DNA of 64,000 bases, taken from positions 21,537 through 85,536 of the forward strand of contig NZ_DATGKU010000094.1 in the NCBI RefSeq assembly GCF_035294505.1, given 5' to 3'. Below are positions 7,969 to 17,324 of this stretch, piece after piece (the first letter of the stretch is position 1; each line of letters begins with the position of its first letter). The stretch is from Chthonomonas sp035294505 (GTDB lineage Bacteria; Armatimonadota; Chthonomonadetes; Chthonomonadales; Chthonomonadaceae). A program made the position numbers and the translations under genes. The notes under the pieces are model-generated. The model searched no databases. It was not told the DNA's origin and saw only the letters and a program-made list of their open reading frames with translations.

Positions 7969-9792
7969 ATGAGCAGCCATCCCATGTGTAATGACAACGA
8001 GGAGATCGTTAACCTCCGTGCAGAGGTTGAGAAGCTTCGTAAAGAGCTTGCAGAAGCGCGGGAACAGCTCGCGGCGGAGCGTCAACGGAGAGCAGAGCTA
8101 GAGCAAACCAAAGGTGCTGCCCCCGCACCTACCGAGATCGCCGAAGCCCCGGTGGTGATTACCGAATATGAGGCGACCCTGCGGCGGGTGGTGCAGCGCA
8201 CGGCCATGATCGTGCAGGCAGAAAAGTGCGTGATCATGGTGCGCGATGAAGAGACAGGCGAACTTGTGGCCTGCAAGCCCGCCTGGGGGATGAGCGATGA
8301 AGAGGTGAGGCGGTTTCGTGTCTCGCCCGATGTAGGCTACTCCGGCGAAGTTTATAAAACGGGGAAGCCGGCCTTCCTGGAGGATGCATCCGCATCCCCA
8401 CGGGCACGCCTCGAACAGCTTCATACCTACGGTGTTCGCAACGCCCTCTCGGTTCCTCTCATCCTTGAAAAGCGCGATGAGAACAATCAGATCGTAGATC
8501 GCATCACGGTGGGTGTGTTGCACTGCTTCAATAAACGATTCGAAGAGCGCTTTAACGAGGAGGATTTGCGCCTGCTTGAACGATTGGCGCGTAACACAGC
8601 GGCCGTAATCGCCAATATCCAAATCTATATGCGGGTGGTGGAAGAGAAGCAGAAGCTTGCTCATACGATTGAAAGCCTTTCTGCCGGCATCCTGCTGATC
8701 AGTCCTGATGGCCGCATTGCCCAGATGAATGCGCAGGCACGCGCCATTTTCCACATTCCCTCTTATCTCGATCCCATCGGCAAGCATTATCGGGCGGTCA
8801 TTCAGCACGAGCAGGCTCTCGAAATCATACAGCGTAAGATGAGGGAACTGCTTAATCCGTCGCTTCCCGAATCCGATTCGTCTACGGGGGAAGAGCGGGC
8901 CCAGCAGAACGAGATCACCATCACCGATGAAGATGAAGACCAGTATATCTATCAGGTGCACGCCGCTTTGGTGCGCGAGAGCGCCGATAAGCTCATCGGA
9001 ACCGTCTTTATCTTTAACGACATCACGGATATTCGGAACATCGAGCGCATGAAAACCGAGTTTGTTTCCATCGTATCGCATGAACTGCGCACGCCCCTTA
9101 CGCCCATGAAAGGCTTCATTCAGATGCTTATTGATGGCCTTGAGGAGGGATGGCTCACTAAAGAAGAGCAGAAAGAGTACTATCAGATCATTCAGGAGAA
9201 CGTGGATAGGCTTAGCCGCATGATCAACGATCTGCTCAACGTGTCTCGCATCGAGCGCATGGGGGCTGCCGGCATCGAAATGAATTGGGAGATCACCGAC
9301 CTCCGCAAGGCTGCAGAGGCCGTGGTTAACACCCAAAAAGGACGTACGGACAAGCATACGCTGGTGATTGATTTTGAGCCGGAGCATATCAAGGTTGAAA
9401 CCGACCCCGATAAGATTCAGAACATTCTCCAAAACTTCGTCTCCAACGCTATCAAGTATTCGGAGGGAGGAGAGGTTCGCATTATTGCGCGGCAAGAGCC
9501 GCCAAGTGAGGAGTTTCCTCAAGGTTCCGTGCTGATCGGCGTGAAAGACCAAGGCATTGGCCTTTCGGAAAAGGAGATCAAGCGAATCGGAGAGAAGTTC
9601 TTCCGCTCCGAAAACAAAAAGGTAAGGGCGGTAGGGGGCACCGGCATCGGGCTGTTCTTGGTGAAGCACCTTATCGCCCGTCATGGCGGCTATATGTGGG
9701 TTGAGAGCGAGCTTGGCAAGGGAAGCACGTTCTGGTTCCGCATCCCGTTGCGGCAGCCGAAACAGCAGAGCGAGGTGGCCAAATCGAGCTAG
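7969..9792 (+). CDS. Sensor histidine kinase (coiled coil, GAF, PAS, HisKA, HATPase)
   Basis: This 607-residue protein from ATG 7969 has a short N-terminal coiled coil (~10-45), a GAF domain (~60-210), a PAS-like domain (~220-355), HisKA with the phosphorylated His371 in IVSHELRTPL, and a HATPase_c domain (N box NFVSNAIKYS, G1 DQGIGLS, G2 GGTGIGLFL). No membrane segment is present, so it senses an intracellular signal, with GAF and PAS as probable ligand domains. No response regulator gene is adjacent, so its partner is unknown. A TTG at 7924 is a possible longer start. An AGGA lies just before ATG 7969 but with short spacing. Confidence 0.9.
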   Translation: MSSHPMCNDNEEIVNLRAEVEKLRKELAEAREQLAAERQRRAELEQTKGAAPAPTEIAEAPVVITEYEATLRRVVQRTAMIVQAEKCVIMVRDEETGELVACKPAWGMSDEEVRRFRVSPDVGYSGEVYKTGKPAFLEDASASPRARLEQLHTYGVRNALSVPLILEKRDENNQIVDRITVGVLHCFNKRFEERFNEEDLRLLERLARNTAAVIANIQIYMRVVEEKQKLAHTIESLSAGILLISPDGRIAQMNAQARAIFHIPSYLDPIGKHYRAVIQHEQALEIIQRKMRELLNPSLPESDSSTGEERAQQNEITITDEDEDQYIYQVHAALVRESADKLIGTVFIFNDITDIRNIERMKTEFVSIVSHELRTPLTPMKGFIQMLIDGLEEGWLTKEEQKEYYQIIQENVDRLSRMINDLLNVSRIERMGAAGIEMNWEITDLRKAAEAVVNTQKGRTDKHTLVIDFEPEHIKVETDPDKIQNILQNFVSNAIKYSEGGEVRIIARQEPPSEEFPQGSVLIGVKDQGIGLSEKEIKRIGEKFFRSENKKVRAVGGTGIGLFLVKHLIARHGGYMWVESELGKGSTFWFRIPLRQPKQQSEVAKSS

Positions 9793-9844
9793 TCGCGATC
9801 ACGCGATGGCTAAATCTGCGTAGAGGATAAAGGAGAGACAATCG

Positions 9845-10330
9845 GTGCAGCCTGTGATCGTGCGTGTACAACGTGAGCCGGAGGCAGAGGGGCTGCCCTT
9901 GCCCGAATACGCCACACCGGGAGCGGTCGGCCTCGATCTGTATGCGGCGCTTCCGGAAAATGAGGAGGTCATCATCCGGCCCGGTGAAAGAAAACTGATC
10001 TCCACAGGGCTGCGGATAGCCATTCCGCCGGGGTTTGAGGGGCAGGTGCGCGCACGCAGCGGGCTGGCGCTGAACTACGGAATCGGGTTGGTAAATGCGC
10101 CCGGCACGATAGATGCGGACTTTCGTGGTGTCTTAAAAGTGTTGCTGATCAATTGGGGCGAGGTGCCTTTCACGGTGCGGCGCGGTGAGCGTATCGCACA
10201 GTTGGTGATCTCCCCTGTCGCCAAGGTTGTTGTGGAAGAGACGTCGGCTCTCGATGCCACAGAGCGTGGTGATGGAGGGTTTGGCAGTACGGGAATTGGT
10301 TGTTGCCCAAGTGTGGTAAATTCAACGTAG
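9845..10330 (+). CDS. dut: Deoxyuridine 5'-triphosphate nucleotidohydrolase (dUTPase)
   Basis: This 161-residue trimeric-type dUTPase hydrolyses dUTP to dUMP and pyrophosphate, keeping uracil out of DNA and supplying dTMP synthesis. All five family motifs can be followed: PGAVGLDLYA, ARSGLAL, GTIDADFRG, RGERIAQLV and the C-terminal ERGDGGFGSTG. The GTG start is preceded by AAAGGAGAG at good spacing. About ten residues follow motif 5, slightly more than usual. It is co-oriented with the kinase upstream and the TPR protein downstream but need not be functionally linked. Confidence 0.95.
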   Translation: MQPVIVRVQREPEAEGLPLPEYATPGAVGLDLYAALPENEEVIIRPGERKLISTGLRIAIPPGFEGQVRARSGLALNYGIGLVNAPGTIDADFRGVLKVLLINWGEVPFTVRRGERIAQLVISPVAKVVVEETSALDATERGDGGFGSTGIGCCPSVVNST

Positions 10331-10365
10331 CGGGGAGTTTGCAGGGTGCATGAAGGAGCGAACGG

Positions 10366-11673
10366 ATGGATATACCGGATGAAAGAAAGACCGAGACCCC
10401 ATTAGAGAGCGACTCAAATTCAACCAAACAGGAGCCTACAGATACTGCGAAGGGAGGGGCTTTGGCGAGTATTGTGGAAGACCCCTCCATTCCTCCGGGT
10501 GAGGCAGGCATACGCCACCTTCTCGTCAGAGCCAATCTCCATCGTTTGCGCAAACAGTATGCCGAGGCGGTAGAATGCTGCATTACTGCCATTCGTCGCC
10601 GACCCGATTGTCAGGCCGCTCACTCCATGCTCGGCGATATCTATCGTGATCAGGAGAATTGGGCGGAGGCGGTGCGATGGTATCGTATGGCCGTGGAGAT
10701 TCGCCCAAGTGCCGTAGATGAGGCGCGCCTCCAACGCGCCGAGCAAGAGTTACTTCGCCACCAACGAGCGCTTCCAAACGCCATCCCCTCCGACCCGGAG
10801 TTGCGAGCCGGCACCATGCCCTTAATGGGGTTGCCACCGCAGCGTTGGCTGCTGGGGCTTTGGCTGGTATCGTTGGGGTTTCTCGCCGGCGTGCTCCTCA
10901 TGCTCATCGCAATGCGCACGCGCTCCCCTCTTCCTACGCCGTCTTCCTCTTATGCAACCCCGAAGATCGGCGGCGGGTTCGGCAATGGGGTCACGTCGCT
11001 GCCACCCGCCTACACCACAAGTCCCTACGTTCCCGTTTCCTCATCCTCCCCAATGCAGAGCGCCCCGACTTCTCAGGTGGCTCCCGCAAACCGCAGCGGC
11101 GTATCGGCAACCCAAAACGATCAAGCAACCGCTGCCCCCTCCTTGCCCCCACAACCTCATCTGCCTCCGGCACCGCTAAAGGGAACCACCCCGTTGCCGG
11201 TGCAGCCCACCCAGCTCGCGCGCGTGCCGGATGAGCCTCAGACCTCTCTGCCACAAACGCCCACGACCTCTCCAGACAAACTCGACCTTACCAACGGCTT
11301 TCAACTTACAGGCGAAAACAACTTGGGAAGAGGGGAAGTCGCTCTTTTTCTCTTGGCGCCGGCCAGCTATGCCTCCGATACAAGCCCAACGACCCAGGCC
11401 ACCGTTATACGCAATATCTATCGTGCCGCGCGCTACGTGTTCGCAAACTCCTACTATGCTTATGCCACCGTGTTTGTGCAGGTTCCCTCGCCGCAAGGAG
11501 GCGACCCTTTGGCCATAGCACAGGCCAGCCTGTTTCGCAACGACGCGATGAGCCTGAACCCAGACACCACCTCCGTGCAAGACCTCACAGCGCGTCTGCA
11601 GAATTTTCAGTCCTTTGTTAACGGGTCTCTACCGCCTAACGCATCCGCAAACACAAGCTCTGGTGGAACCTAA
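10366..11673 (+). CDS. TPR-containing single-pass membrane protein with Pro/Thr-rich linker
   Basis: This 435-residue protein has TPR-like helices at residues ~45-125 (RKQYAEAVECCITAIRRRPD and WAEAVRWYRMAVEIRPS), one transmembrane segment (~163-186), a long Pro/Ser/Thr-rich linker (~190-310) and a C-terminal soluble region that I do not recognise. The topology suggests a cytoplasmic TPR scaffold anchored with its C-terminal domain outside. The GGAGCG before the ATG at 10366 is a usable RBS. It ends just before the PhoB-like regulator gene (17 bp gap) and may be co-transcribed. Function unknown. Confidence 0.7.
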   Translation: MDIPDERKTETPLESDSNSTKQEPTDTAKGGALASIVEDPSIPPGEAGIRHLLVRANLHRLRKQYAEAVECCITAIRRRPDCQAAHSMLGDIYRDQENWAEAVRWYRMAVEIRPSAVDEARLQRAEQELLRHQRALPNAIPSDPELRAGTMPLMGLPPQRWLLGLWLVSLGFLAGVLLMLIAMRTRSPLPTPSSSYATPKIGGGFGNGVTSLPPAYTTSPYVPVSSSSPMQSAPTSQVAPANRSGVSATQNDQATAAPSLPPQPHLPPAPLKGTTPLPVQPTQLARVPDEPQTSLPQTPTTSPDKLDLTNGFQLTGENNLGRGEVALFLLAPASYASDTSPTTQATVIRNIYRAARYVFANSYYAYATVFVQVPSPQGGDPLAIAQASLFRNDAMSLNPDTTSVQDLTARLQNFQSFVNGSLPPNASANTSSGGT

Positions 11674-11689
11674 ATCGGGAGAAGGAAAG

Positions 11690-12376
11690 ATGCCTGAAGC
11701 CGCTCGCATTCTTGTGGTGGACGATGAACAGCCGATAGCGGAGGCCATAGCCTACAACCTAAAAAAAGAGGGGTTCTTTGTGCAGACGGCTGCCGATGCC
11801 GAGACCTGTCTCGAACTCGTGCGCACGACACCCCCCTCTTTGGTCATTCTCGACATTATGCTGCCTTCCATTAGTGGCTTCGATGTGTGTCGCCTTTTGC
11901 GCCGCCAAGGCGACATCCCCATCATCATGCTAACGGCTCGCACCGCGGAGCATGACCGTGTGAAAGGGCTTGAACTCGGCGCGGATGACTATGTTACCAA
12001 GCCATTTAACATGCGTGAGCTTATTGCGCGCGTGCGAAGCGTGCTGCGCCGTACCTCGCCCTCACATGCCAAAGACGAGACGATTAAAGTGGGAAATCTC
12101 TTCATTGATGTGGGCCGACATGAGGCGCGATTAGGTGAGAGGCCGCTGAACCTCGCCCCAAAGGAGTTCGACCTACTGCGTTTTCTTGCCACCCATCCCG
12201 GCCGTGTTTTCACGCGCCAAACGCTCCTCGATCGCGTTTGGGGAACGGAGGCTTTTGTGGATGAACGCACGGTGGACGTGCATATCCGCTGGCTACGGGA
12301 AAAAATAGAAGAAGACCCCTCCAATCCACGACGCCTCATTACGGTAAGGGGTGTGGGCTATAAGTTCTCCGAATAG
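11690..12376 (+). CDS. OmpR/PhoB-family response regulator
   Basis: This 228-residue protein consists of a receiver domain (DDE residues in VVDDEQ, phospho-acceptor Asp55 in LVILDIMLP, Lys in DDYVTKPF) and a C-terminal winged helix-turn-helix DNA-binding domain (PKEFDLLRFLATHPGRVFTR, RWLREKIEEDP, GVGYKF). Start ATG 11690 is chosen because GGAGAAGGA lies just upstream. The kinase gene follows within 2 bp, so the two form a PhoP/PhoR-type pair. No phosphate-transport genes are nearby, so a phosphate-specific role is not shown. Confidence 0.92.
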   Translation: MPEAARILVVDDEQPIAEAIAYNLKKEGFFVQTAADAETCLELVRTTPPSLVILDIMLPSISGFDVCRLLRRQGDIPIIMLTARTAEHDRVKGLELGADDYVTKPFNMRELIARVRSVLRRTSPSHAKDETIKVGNLFIDVGRHEARLGERPLNLAPKEFDLLRFLATHPGRVFTRQTLLDRVWGTEAFVDERTVDVHIRWLREKIEEDPSNPRRLITVRGVGYKFSE

Positions 12377-12377
12377 C

Positions 12378-13436
12378 ATGGATGCCTTTTTGCTGGAGCC
12401 GCTTCTTCAAGAGCTGGAAATAGGGGTGCTTTTGGTAGATGAAAAGCGCCGCATTCGGCAGGATAATCTTGCGGCTAGAAAGATGCTCGGCGCTCCAGAT
12501 GCAGGTTTGGTGGGGCGCACCTTGCTAGAAGCCACTCTCTCCTACGACATGCTCGAGCTGCTGCAACTCGCCCGCAACCGTTTGGAGCCTCAAGAAGGAG
12601 AGATACGCTATCGAGAGGCCACAGGCCGTATTCTCAAGGTTCGCGTGATCCCTATCTTCCGCACCGATTCCGCACCGGATGAAGAAGCAAAAACCCTGTT
12701 CTTTCTGATACTTCTGCAGGATGTAACCACCCTGCGTCATCTAGAAACGGTTCGGCGCGACTTTGTTGCCAATGTTTCTCACGAACTGCACACGCCCCTC
12801 ACCTCTATTCGCGCTATCGCCGAAACGCTTCGGGATGGAGCGCTACAAGACCCCGATGTTGCCGACCGCTTTATTGGGATTATCCTCGGAGAGGTGGAAC
12901 GGCTTACCCGCATTCTTTCCGATCTGCTTGTGCTCTCGCGTGCCGAATCGCAACCGGTACAGCGCGTCTCCTTCGACCTCGCCGAGATGATTCGGGACGT
13001 GGTGGAGCGTTTTCAGAAACAGGCCGAACGCCATGGGGTGAGCCTGCAGTGCCTTATAGAAGCGCCTTTGCCGATATCCGCCGATCGTGATCAGATGGAA
13101 CAGGTGCTCGTAAACTTAATTGACAACGCCATTAAATACAATCGAGAGGGAGGGCAGGTGGAGGTTTGTGCCCGAAAAACGGAGGCGGAGATCGTTGTGG
13201 AGGTGCGCGATACCGGAATCGGCATTCTGAGTCAAGACCTACCGCGCATTTGGGAACGTTTTTATCGTGCCGATAAGGCGCGCTCACGGCGCACCGGAGG
13301 AACCGGCTTAGGTCTTTCCATCGTGAAGCACATCATCGAGGCCCACGGCGGCCAGGTGGGAGTTCAGAGCGAATATGGAAGGGGCAGCACTTTTTCGTTT
13401 CGGCTGCCCCTTCAAATCCCCGCGAAGAACAGCTAG
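12378..13436 (+). CDS. PhoR-like sensor histidine kinase
   Basis: From ATG 12378 (nearly abutting the regulator stop) this is a 352-residue kinase: PAS-like N-terminal domain (~5-110), HisKA with His135 in NVSHELHTPL, and HATPase_c (NLIDNAIKYN, DTGIGI, GGTGLGLSIVKH). It lacks the N-terminal membrane segments seen in many PhoR proteins, so it is either soluble or associated through partners. The residue after the His-Glu-Leu triplet is His instead of the usual Arg, a minor variation. It phosphorylates the regulator encoded just upstream. Its stop codon overlaps the stop of the convergent acidic-protein gene at a CTAG. Confidence 0.92.
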   Translation: MDAFLLEPLLQELEIGVLLVDEKRRIRQDNLAARKMLGAPDAGLVGRTLLEATLSYDMLELLQLARNRLEPQEGEIRYREATGRILKVRVIPIFRTDSAPDEEAKTLFFLILLQDVTTLRHLETVRRDFVANVSHELHTPLTSIRAIAETLRDGALQDPDVADRFIGIILGEVERLTRILSDLLVLSRAESQPVQRVSFDLAEMIRDVVERFQKQAERHGVSLQCLIEAPLPISADRDQMEQVLVNLIDNAIKYNREGGQVEVCARKTEAEIVVEVRDTGIGILSQDLPRIWERFYRADKARSRRTGGTGLGLSIVKHIIEAHGGQVGVQSEYGRGSTFSFRLPLQIPAKNS

Positions 13437-13807
13437 ATGGTTGGCTCTTCGTCAAGCTCTCCTTCCGGCTCTATCTCCTCTTCAACATCAAGTTCTTCCG
13501 AAGCGATGTCGTCTATCTCTACATCCTCAACCAAAGGAGCGGCGGCGCTGAGATCGGCGTCGTCATCCTCATGCACAATAGCCAGGCGAGAAAGCAGAGG
13601 GTTTGGGCTATCCAATATGCTCGGTGCGAGCGTCTCTTTTTGACGCGCTTCGTCGCTGACGAACTTCACATTGACGGTGGCCAACCACTGGGGAACTTTG
13701 GGTAAAGGCTTTCCTGTTTTGTAGCAGCGTACCTCTTGCACAGGTTCATCGGGCTTAGGCATCTCTACCTGTCCTCCTGAAATAGAAGCCTCTGTTTTCA
13801 TTTTCAC
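13433..13807 (-). CDS. Small acidic protein, unrecognised
   Basis: This 124-residue protein has no hydrophobic segment or recognised domain. Its N-terminal half is mixed and its last ~40 residues are strongly acidic (many Glu/Asp). Its start overlaps the stop of the upstream two-TM gene by 4 bp, so it is probably translated by coupling as the last gene of the VWA operon. The frame ends at a CTAG shared tail-to-tail with the kinase gene. It may be a cytoplasmic partner of the membrane proteins encoded upstream; this is inference only. Confidence 0.6.
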   Translation of the reverse strand: MKMKTEASISGGQVEMPKPDEPVQEVRCYKTGKPLPKVPQWLATVNVKFVSDEARQKETLAPSILDSPNPLLSRLAIVHEDDDADLSAAAPLVEDVEIDDIASEELDVEEEIEPEGELDEEPTI

Positions 13808-14073
13808 CTCTTTTTTGTGCTTTCTAACGAAGAATCGGCCGGGTGCATTTTCACAGAAACGAAACCGTTAATGAGCATAAGCACTCCGGTGCCGAGATAG
13901 ACCAAAGACGAAATAGCCTCGGTTTTCGACCCCGGCTCCGTGAGAGCACGGCCGCCAGTTGCGAAACCGAAAAGGCTTAGTATCACAAGGATGACCCCAA
14001 CAACATTGAAGGTGTTTAGGTAACGACGCATTCTTCTCTCCATATCGCGCTTCGGCGCAGAATAATATACCAC
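13804..14073 (-). CDS. Small two-TM membrane protein
   Basis: This 89-residue protein has two hydrophobic helices (residues ~22-38 and ~57-75) joined by a short hydrophilic loop. It was not matched to a named family. An internal ATG (MERRMRRYLN) is a possible alternative start. It lies 21 bp after the large coiled-coil membrane protein gene and overlaps the following acidic-protein gene by 4 bp, which supports a single operon. Confidence 0.65.
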   Translation of the reverse strand: MVYYSAPKRDMERRMRRYLNTFNVVGVILVILSLFGFATGGRALTEPGSKTEAISSLVYLGTGVLMLINGFVSVKMHPADSSLESTKKR

Positions 14074-14094
14074 GAAAAACCCCTATCCCGTTGC

Positions 14095-16392
14095 CTAATC
14101 CTCCGCCTTCGGCAACTCTTTTGCGGGTTCTATAGGGAGAGCGTTTGGCGCCGTATCGTCCGCCAGCGGGGGAATGGGCGTGCACCACAGGAAGCTTAAG
14201 AGATAGCGTATGAGGCCTCCGGCAAGCCGCAACCGAATGCGCCATAGCAGCCGAGAGAAATTGCGATCGAAGGAGCGAATGGCCGCGTTATAGTCGCGAT
14301 AGGCGACGCCTATCCTCTTTTGGCTATCTTGCGAAAGATTCAGTGAAGGCTGCTTTATTTGGTTCTGCAACTGTTGGAGCCGATTTTCTAGGCGCTCGAT
14401 CTGCCTCTGGTAGCCTTGAATGGTGGCGTCCCGCTGTTGGCGTAAGCTCGCCTCGATGCGCTGGAATCGCTCGTAGAGGGTTTTGCTCCGTTGACAGGCC
14501 GCCGCATACTCGCCAAGCTTCTCTCGGGAGGCTTCGTTCTTGAGCGGTTCCGTTGTGTCGTCATCCAATAGGTCAGGGTTGGGCCTATCCGTAGAATAGG
14601 TGTTTTTGGGCTTTGGAGATGAAGAGGCAGGGCCGAGTCCTGCAGGTTGCCACTGATGATGTGGAACTTTCTCATAGACAACGGCCTGGGCCTGTTGCCT
14701 ATCGTCCTTGTGAAACGCAGTAAGGTCTGTGGGCGCATAGGAACCGTTAGCGGTGTCATACGTCGGTTGTGCAGAGGCTTCGTTTACGCGGTCATCGCGC
14801 GAGGGCGTTGGCGATGAGGGTTCCCCTTCAGGGGAAGCCTCTGTTTGCTGTTGCTTCGCCTGGGCACGGGCCATCTGGATGTGCTCCAGATGAATCTTGT
14901 CTGCGATGTCGTAGACCTGGGCTTCACGCTTATCGGCAAAGGCTTTGTGGATAGAGCGACCACGTCCAAAAACCCAGCCCTCCAAGGCGTGCCAGAACAG
15001 GAAAGGAACGCAGGCGATAAGCGCTAGCGTCCAATACGTCAGGTTGGATATATCGCCATTAGCGAGTTTACTGCCGTGAAGTATGAGCTGGTTTGTATGG
15101 CGGTCTTGGAAGAACTGCACAATGCCGTTTCGCTCGATGTGAGCCTCCAACCAAATGAAGCTGGCAAGTGCGAACACCAAAAGGAATAGAGAGATGAACA
15201 CCGCTCTCCGAAGCCATTCGCCCACGCGTTCTGGGTCGTCCTGATGGCGAACAATGAAGGAGTTATAGCGCTCTTCGGCCAGGAGGGCGGCGATGCCGTG
15301 CACGGTTCGCCCCAAAATCCAGAACATGGCCACGCCGATGACTGCGAGAGGCCCTAGGGCGCGCAACTGCGCTTGCGGATCCACGGTGAACTGATCCATC
15401 TGCACAATGCCAAAGAGAATGCCGATGCTTGTCCCAAAAATAGTTCCGCAGATGACGGTGGCTACAGCCGTCATAAGCCAATGTGAGCTAGACAAAACCG
15501 CGTTGGCGCAAGTCACATACAGACGTTGTGCCCAAGCGAACAGCCCCCTCCGATCCTCCGGCATAGGTTTCAACCGCATTCCCTGCATCAGTTCCATCGT
15601 AGGAGAATGGCTCAAAATGCCGTAACGGGCGGCCAGGGCCTCAACGGATGGAGCGCGCTTTCTCGCAAGCTCCAGCGATTCAGAGTAGTCCGGATCGTCG
15701 TGCCAAGGCTTTGGCTCAGGTGCTGGGCGAGATTCAAGCCGATGTGCGATCTTTTGGGCGAGTGCATCTCGAATCGTTGCGAAGATAGAGGTACGGGGCG
15801 GTGCGGTAGACTCTTGGCGCTGTTCCGGTTGTTGCCGAGACGCATCTGGTACAGGCATCGGCGCGGCAGGGGCAGGTTGGGCTGCCGGAGACTCGTTCTC
15901 CGTTTGAATAGGCATTTCCTTTTTGGGCAACACGATCACTCCGCACTGTGCTGCGAGGTGCCATGCCTCTTCCCGGGCCTCTAGCAGCACATCCTCGTGC
16001 GGTTGTAGCTGCTGTTCGTACTCCTGATGCGCTTGCCTAATGCCGCTTCGGCAGTCCGCTATCTGTTTTAAGATATCTTGAATCTCTTCATCTATCTGTT
16101 GGTTTGATTCGAGGATAAGCGCGTTTTGTTGATGAAGTTTGAGCTCCTCCTCTTCCCGAACTAACGATTCACGTGCGTGATTGAAGGTAATTCGGTGGAG
16201 CAGGTCCTCTAGGCGTCTTGCTTCGGCGGGCATGAAAGACCTTAGCCAGTTTATCAGGGGTTGGTAGATCGTTTTGATTTGATCATCTGTCAGCGCTTCT
16301 GCACGAGGTGGGCGTCGAAATCTGTGGGGCATGGGACGCGCCCGGATAATCGGTTGTTTGTTCGCTTCTTCATGGCCGTAATCGTCTGACAC
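14095..16392 (-). CDS. Large coiled-coil membrane protein with four central TM helices, unrecognised
   Basis: I start this at GTG 16392 (765 residues): AGGAAGGAG lies 8 nt upstream, and this start avoids a 41-bp overlap with the VWA gene that ATG 16455 would need. Layout: N-terminal coiled coil (~70-150, Glu/Gln/Leu rich), Pro/Ala-rich linker (~165-205), four hydrophobic helices (~304-331, 345-372, 396-416, 449-475), a Gln/Ser/Pro-rich region, a second coiled coil (~620-680) and a basic, partly hydrophobic C-terminus. No enzyme motif is seen. Flanking coiled coils around a membrane core suggest an envelope scaffold or mechanosensitive-like complex, possibly with the VWA lipoprotein encoded just upstream. 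This is inference. Confidence 0.65.
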   Translation of the reverse strand: MSDDYGHEEANKQPIIRARPMPHRFRRPPRAEALTDDQIKTIYQPLINWLRSFMPAEARRLEDLLHRITFNHARESLVREEEELKLHQQNALILESNQQIDEEIQDILKQIADCRSGIRQAHQEYEQQLQPHEDVLLEAREEAWHLAAQCGVIVLPKKEMPIQTENESPAAQPAPAAPMPVPDASRQQPEQRQESTAPPRTSIFATIRDALAQKIAHRLESRPAPEPKPWHDDPDYSESLELARKRAPSVEALAARYGILSHSPTMELMQGMRLKPMPEDRRGLFAWAQRLYVTCANAVLSSSHWLMTAVATVICGTIFGTSIGILFGIVQMDQFTVDPQAQLRALGPLAVIGVAMFWILGRTVHGIAALLAEERYNSFIVRHQDDPERVGEWLRRAVFISLFLLVFALASFIWLEAHIERNGIVQFFQDRHTNQLILHGSKLANGDISNLTYWTLALIACVPFLFWHALEGWVFGRGRSIHKAFADKREAQVYDIADKIHLEHIQMARAQAKQQQTEASPEGEPSSPTPSRDDRVNEASAQPTYDTANGSYAPTDLTAFHKDDRQQAQAVVYEKVPHHQWQPAGLGPASSSPKPKNTYSTDRPNPDLLDDDTTEPLKNEASREKLGEYAAACQRSKTLYERFQRIEASLRQQRDATIQGYQRQIERLENRLQQLQNQIKQPSLNLSQDSQKRIGVAYRDYNAAIRSFDRNFSRLLWRIRLRLAGGLIRYLLSFLWCTPIPPLADDTAPNALPIEPAKELPKAED

Positions 16393-16414
16393 AGGTTCTT
16401 GCTCCTTCCTATCC

Positions 16415-17059
16415 TTATTTTCCGTAGAGCGTCGAAAGGGCGCTCTTCCACTCATCTAAACCGGCGAGCTGTAGATGGTTCTGAAGGGTTTCGTAAAACG
16501 CTCTTTGCCACAGAGGCCGATTTTCGGGTGTGATGTCAATAACATACAGTTGTAGGCTTGTGTGGTCGTGGCAAAGCGTGTGTGCCCGCTTACAGAAGTT
16601 CGTTACGTTGCCCTCATCATCGTCGCCATCGGTCAGAATTACCACAACCGGTCGGGCGGATTGACGATAGTGCGGGTCATCTGCAATGAAATGAAAGAGA
16701 GTACACGGCCGGGTGCCCAAATCCTTAGATAGATGTTGTGGCGCGAAATAGCGATCCTTTAGGTCTTTGAACTCCATGGAGTATTCGTCGGGTGGTACGC
16801 GCGGCCCGAAGATGCATTGGGATTGGCGGTCATACGTCCATATCTCCATAGGTATTTTGTAGCTAAGGGCATAGGTAGCAAGTAGGTCGAGTTGAGCGAG
16901 CTGTTGTTCTCGGAAAGGGGTTGTTGAACCGGACCTGTCTATAGCCACGATCAGCAGATCGGGGCGTGCAACTTGGTGGGACGGGTCTGCGCTTTGCTTG
17001 TTAGGCCCACAACCCACGAGACACACGACTGCAAGAAAGCAGAGCAGCTGCCTTTTCAA
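16415..17059 (-). CDS. Lipoprotein with von Willebrand factor A-like domain
   Basis: This 214-residue protein has a signal peptide ending in a lipobox (LVGC, Cys17). The rest resembles a VWA domain: LLIVAIDRSGST supplies the DxSxS metal-ion site, PVVVILTDGDDDEGN is the second strand with its Asp, and LQLYVIDI the third. VWA domains bind Mg2+ and protein partners. It is the first gene of a minus-strand run with the coiled-coil membrane protein, the two-TM protein and the acidic protein. AAGGAGGC precedes the ATG. A 13-bp palindrome (17095-17107) in the upstream region may be an operator. Function unknown. Confidence 0.8.
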   Translation of the reverse strand: MKRQLLCFLAVVCLVGCGPNKQSADPSHQVARPDLLIVAIDRSGSTTPFREQQLAQLDLLATYALSYKIPMEIWTYDRQSQCIFGPRVPPDEYSMEFKDLKDRYFAPQHLSKDLGTRPCTLFHFIADDPHYRQSARPVVVILTDGDDDEGNVTNFCKRAHTLCHDHTSLQLYVIDITPENRPLWQRAFYETLQNHLQLAGLDEWKSALSTLYGK

Positions 17060-17094
17060 TGTTTTGCCTCCTTAAGTCCTTTTACATAGTACAT

Positions 17095-17107
17095 GCATAC
17101 GGTATGC
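17095..17107. promoter_or_regulatory. 13-bp palindrome upstream of the VWA operon
   Basis: GCATAC and GTATGC flank a single central base, about 36 bp upstream of the VWA lipoprotein start, where a promoter would be expected. It is a candidate repressor or activator site; no regulator is assigned. Confidence 0.35.
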
Positions 17108-17324
17108 TATAGATAACCAGTGTAGCATGAAAAAGGTTTCGTTGTTTTTCGGTAAAGTTGCCGGTTTGCCAGGTATATAATGTGCCTAAGAGGCCAAAAA
17201 GCGGAAAGCGCGTTTTAGGAGGAGCTTGGTGTAGATAAAGAGCCTCAACGGGGTCGAACGCGGAACCGTGCACCACGATGATTTTGATGGCAAACGGTGG
17301 TAATATCCTTAGTGAAAAGATATT

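Noticed and set aside
8098..9684. 528-codon frame antisense to the GAF/PAS histidine kinase
   Set aside because: It lies fully inside a clear kinase gene and is a by-product of its codon use; no RBS and no protein-like motifs.
13433..13436. Two stop codons sharing one CTAG
   Set aside because: A neat tail-to-tail overlap but common in compact genomes; no functional meaning inferred.
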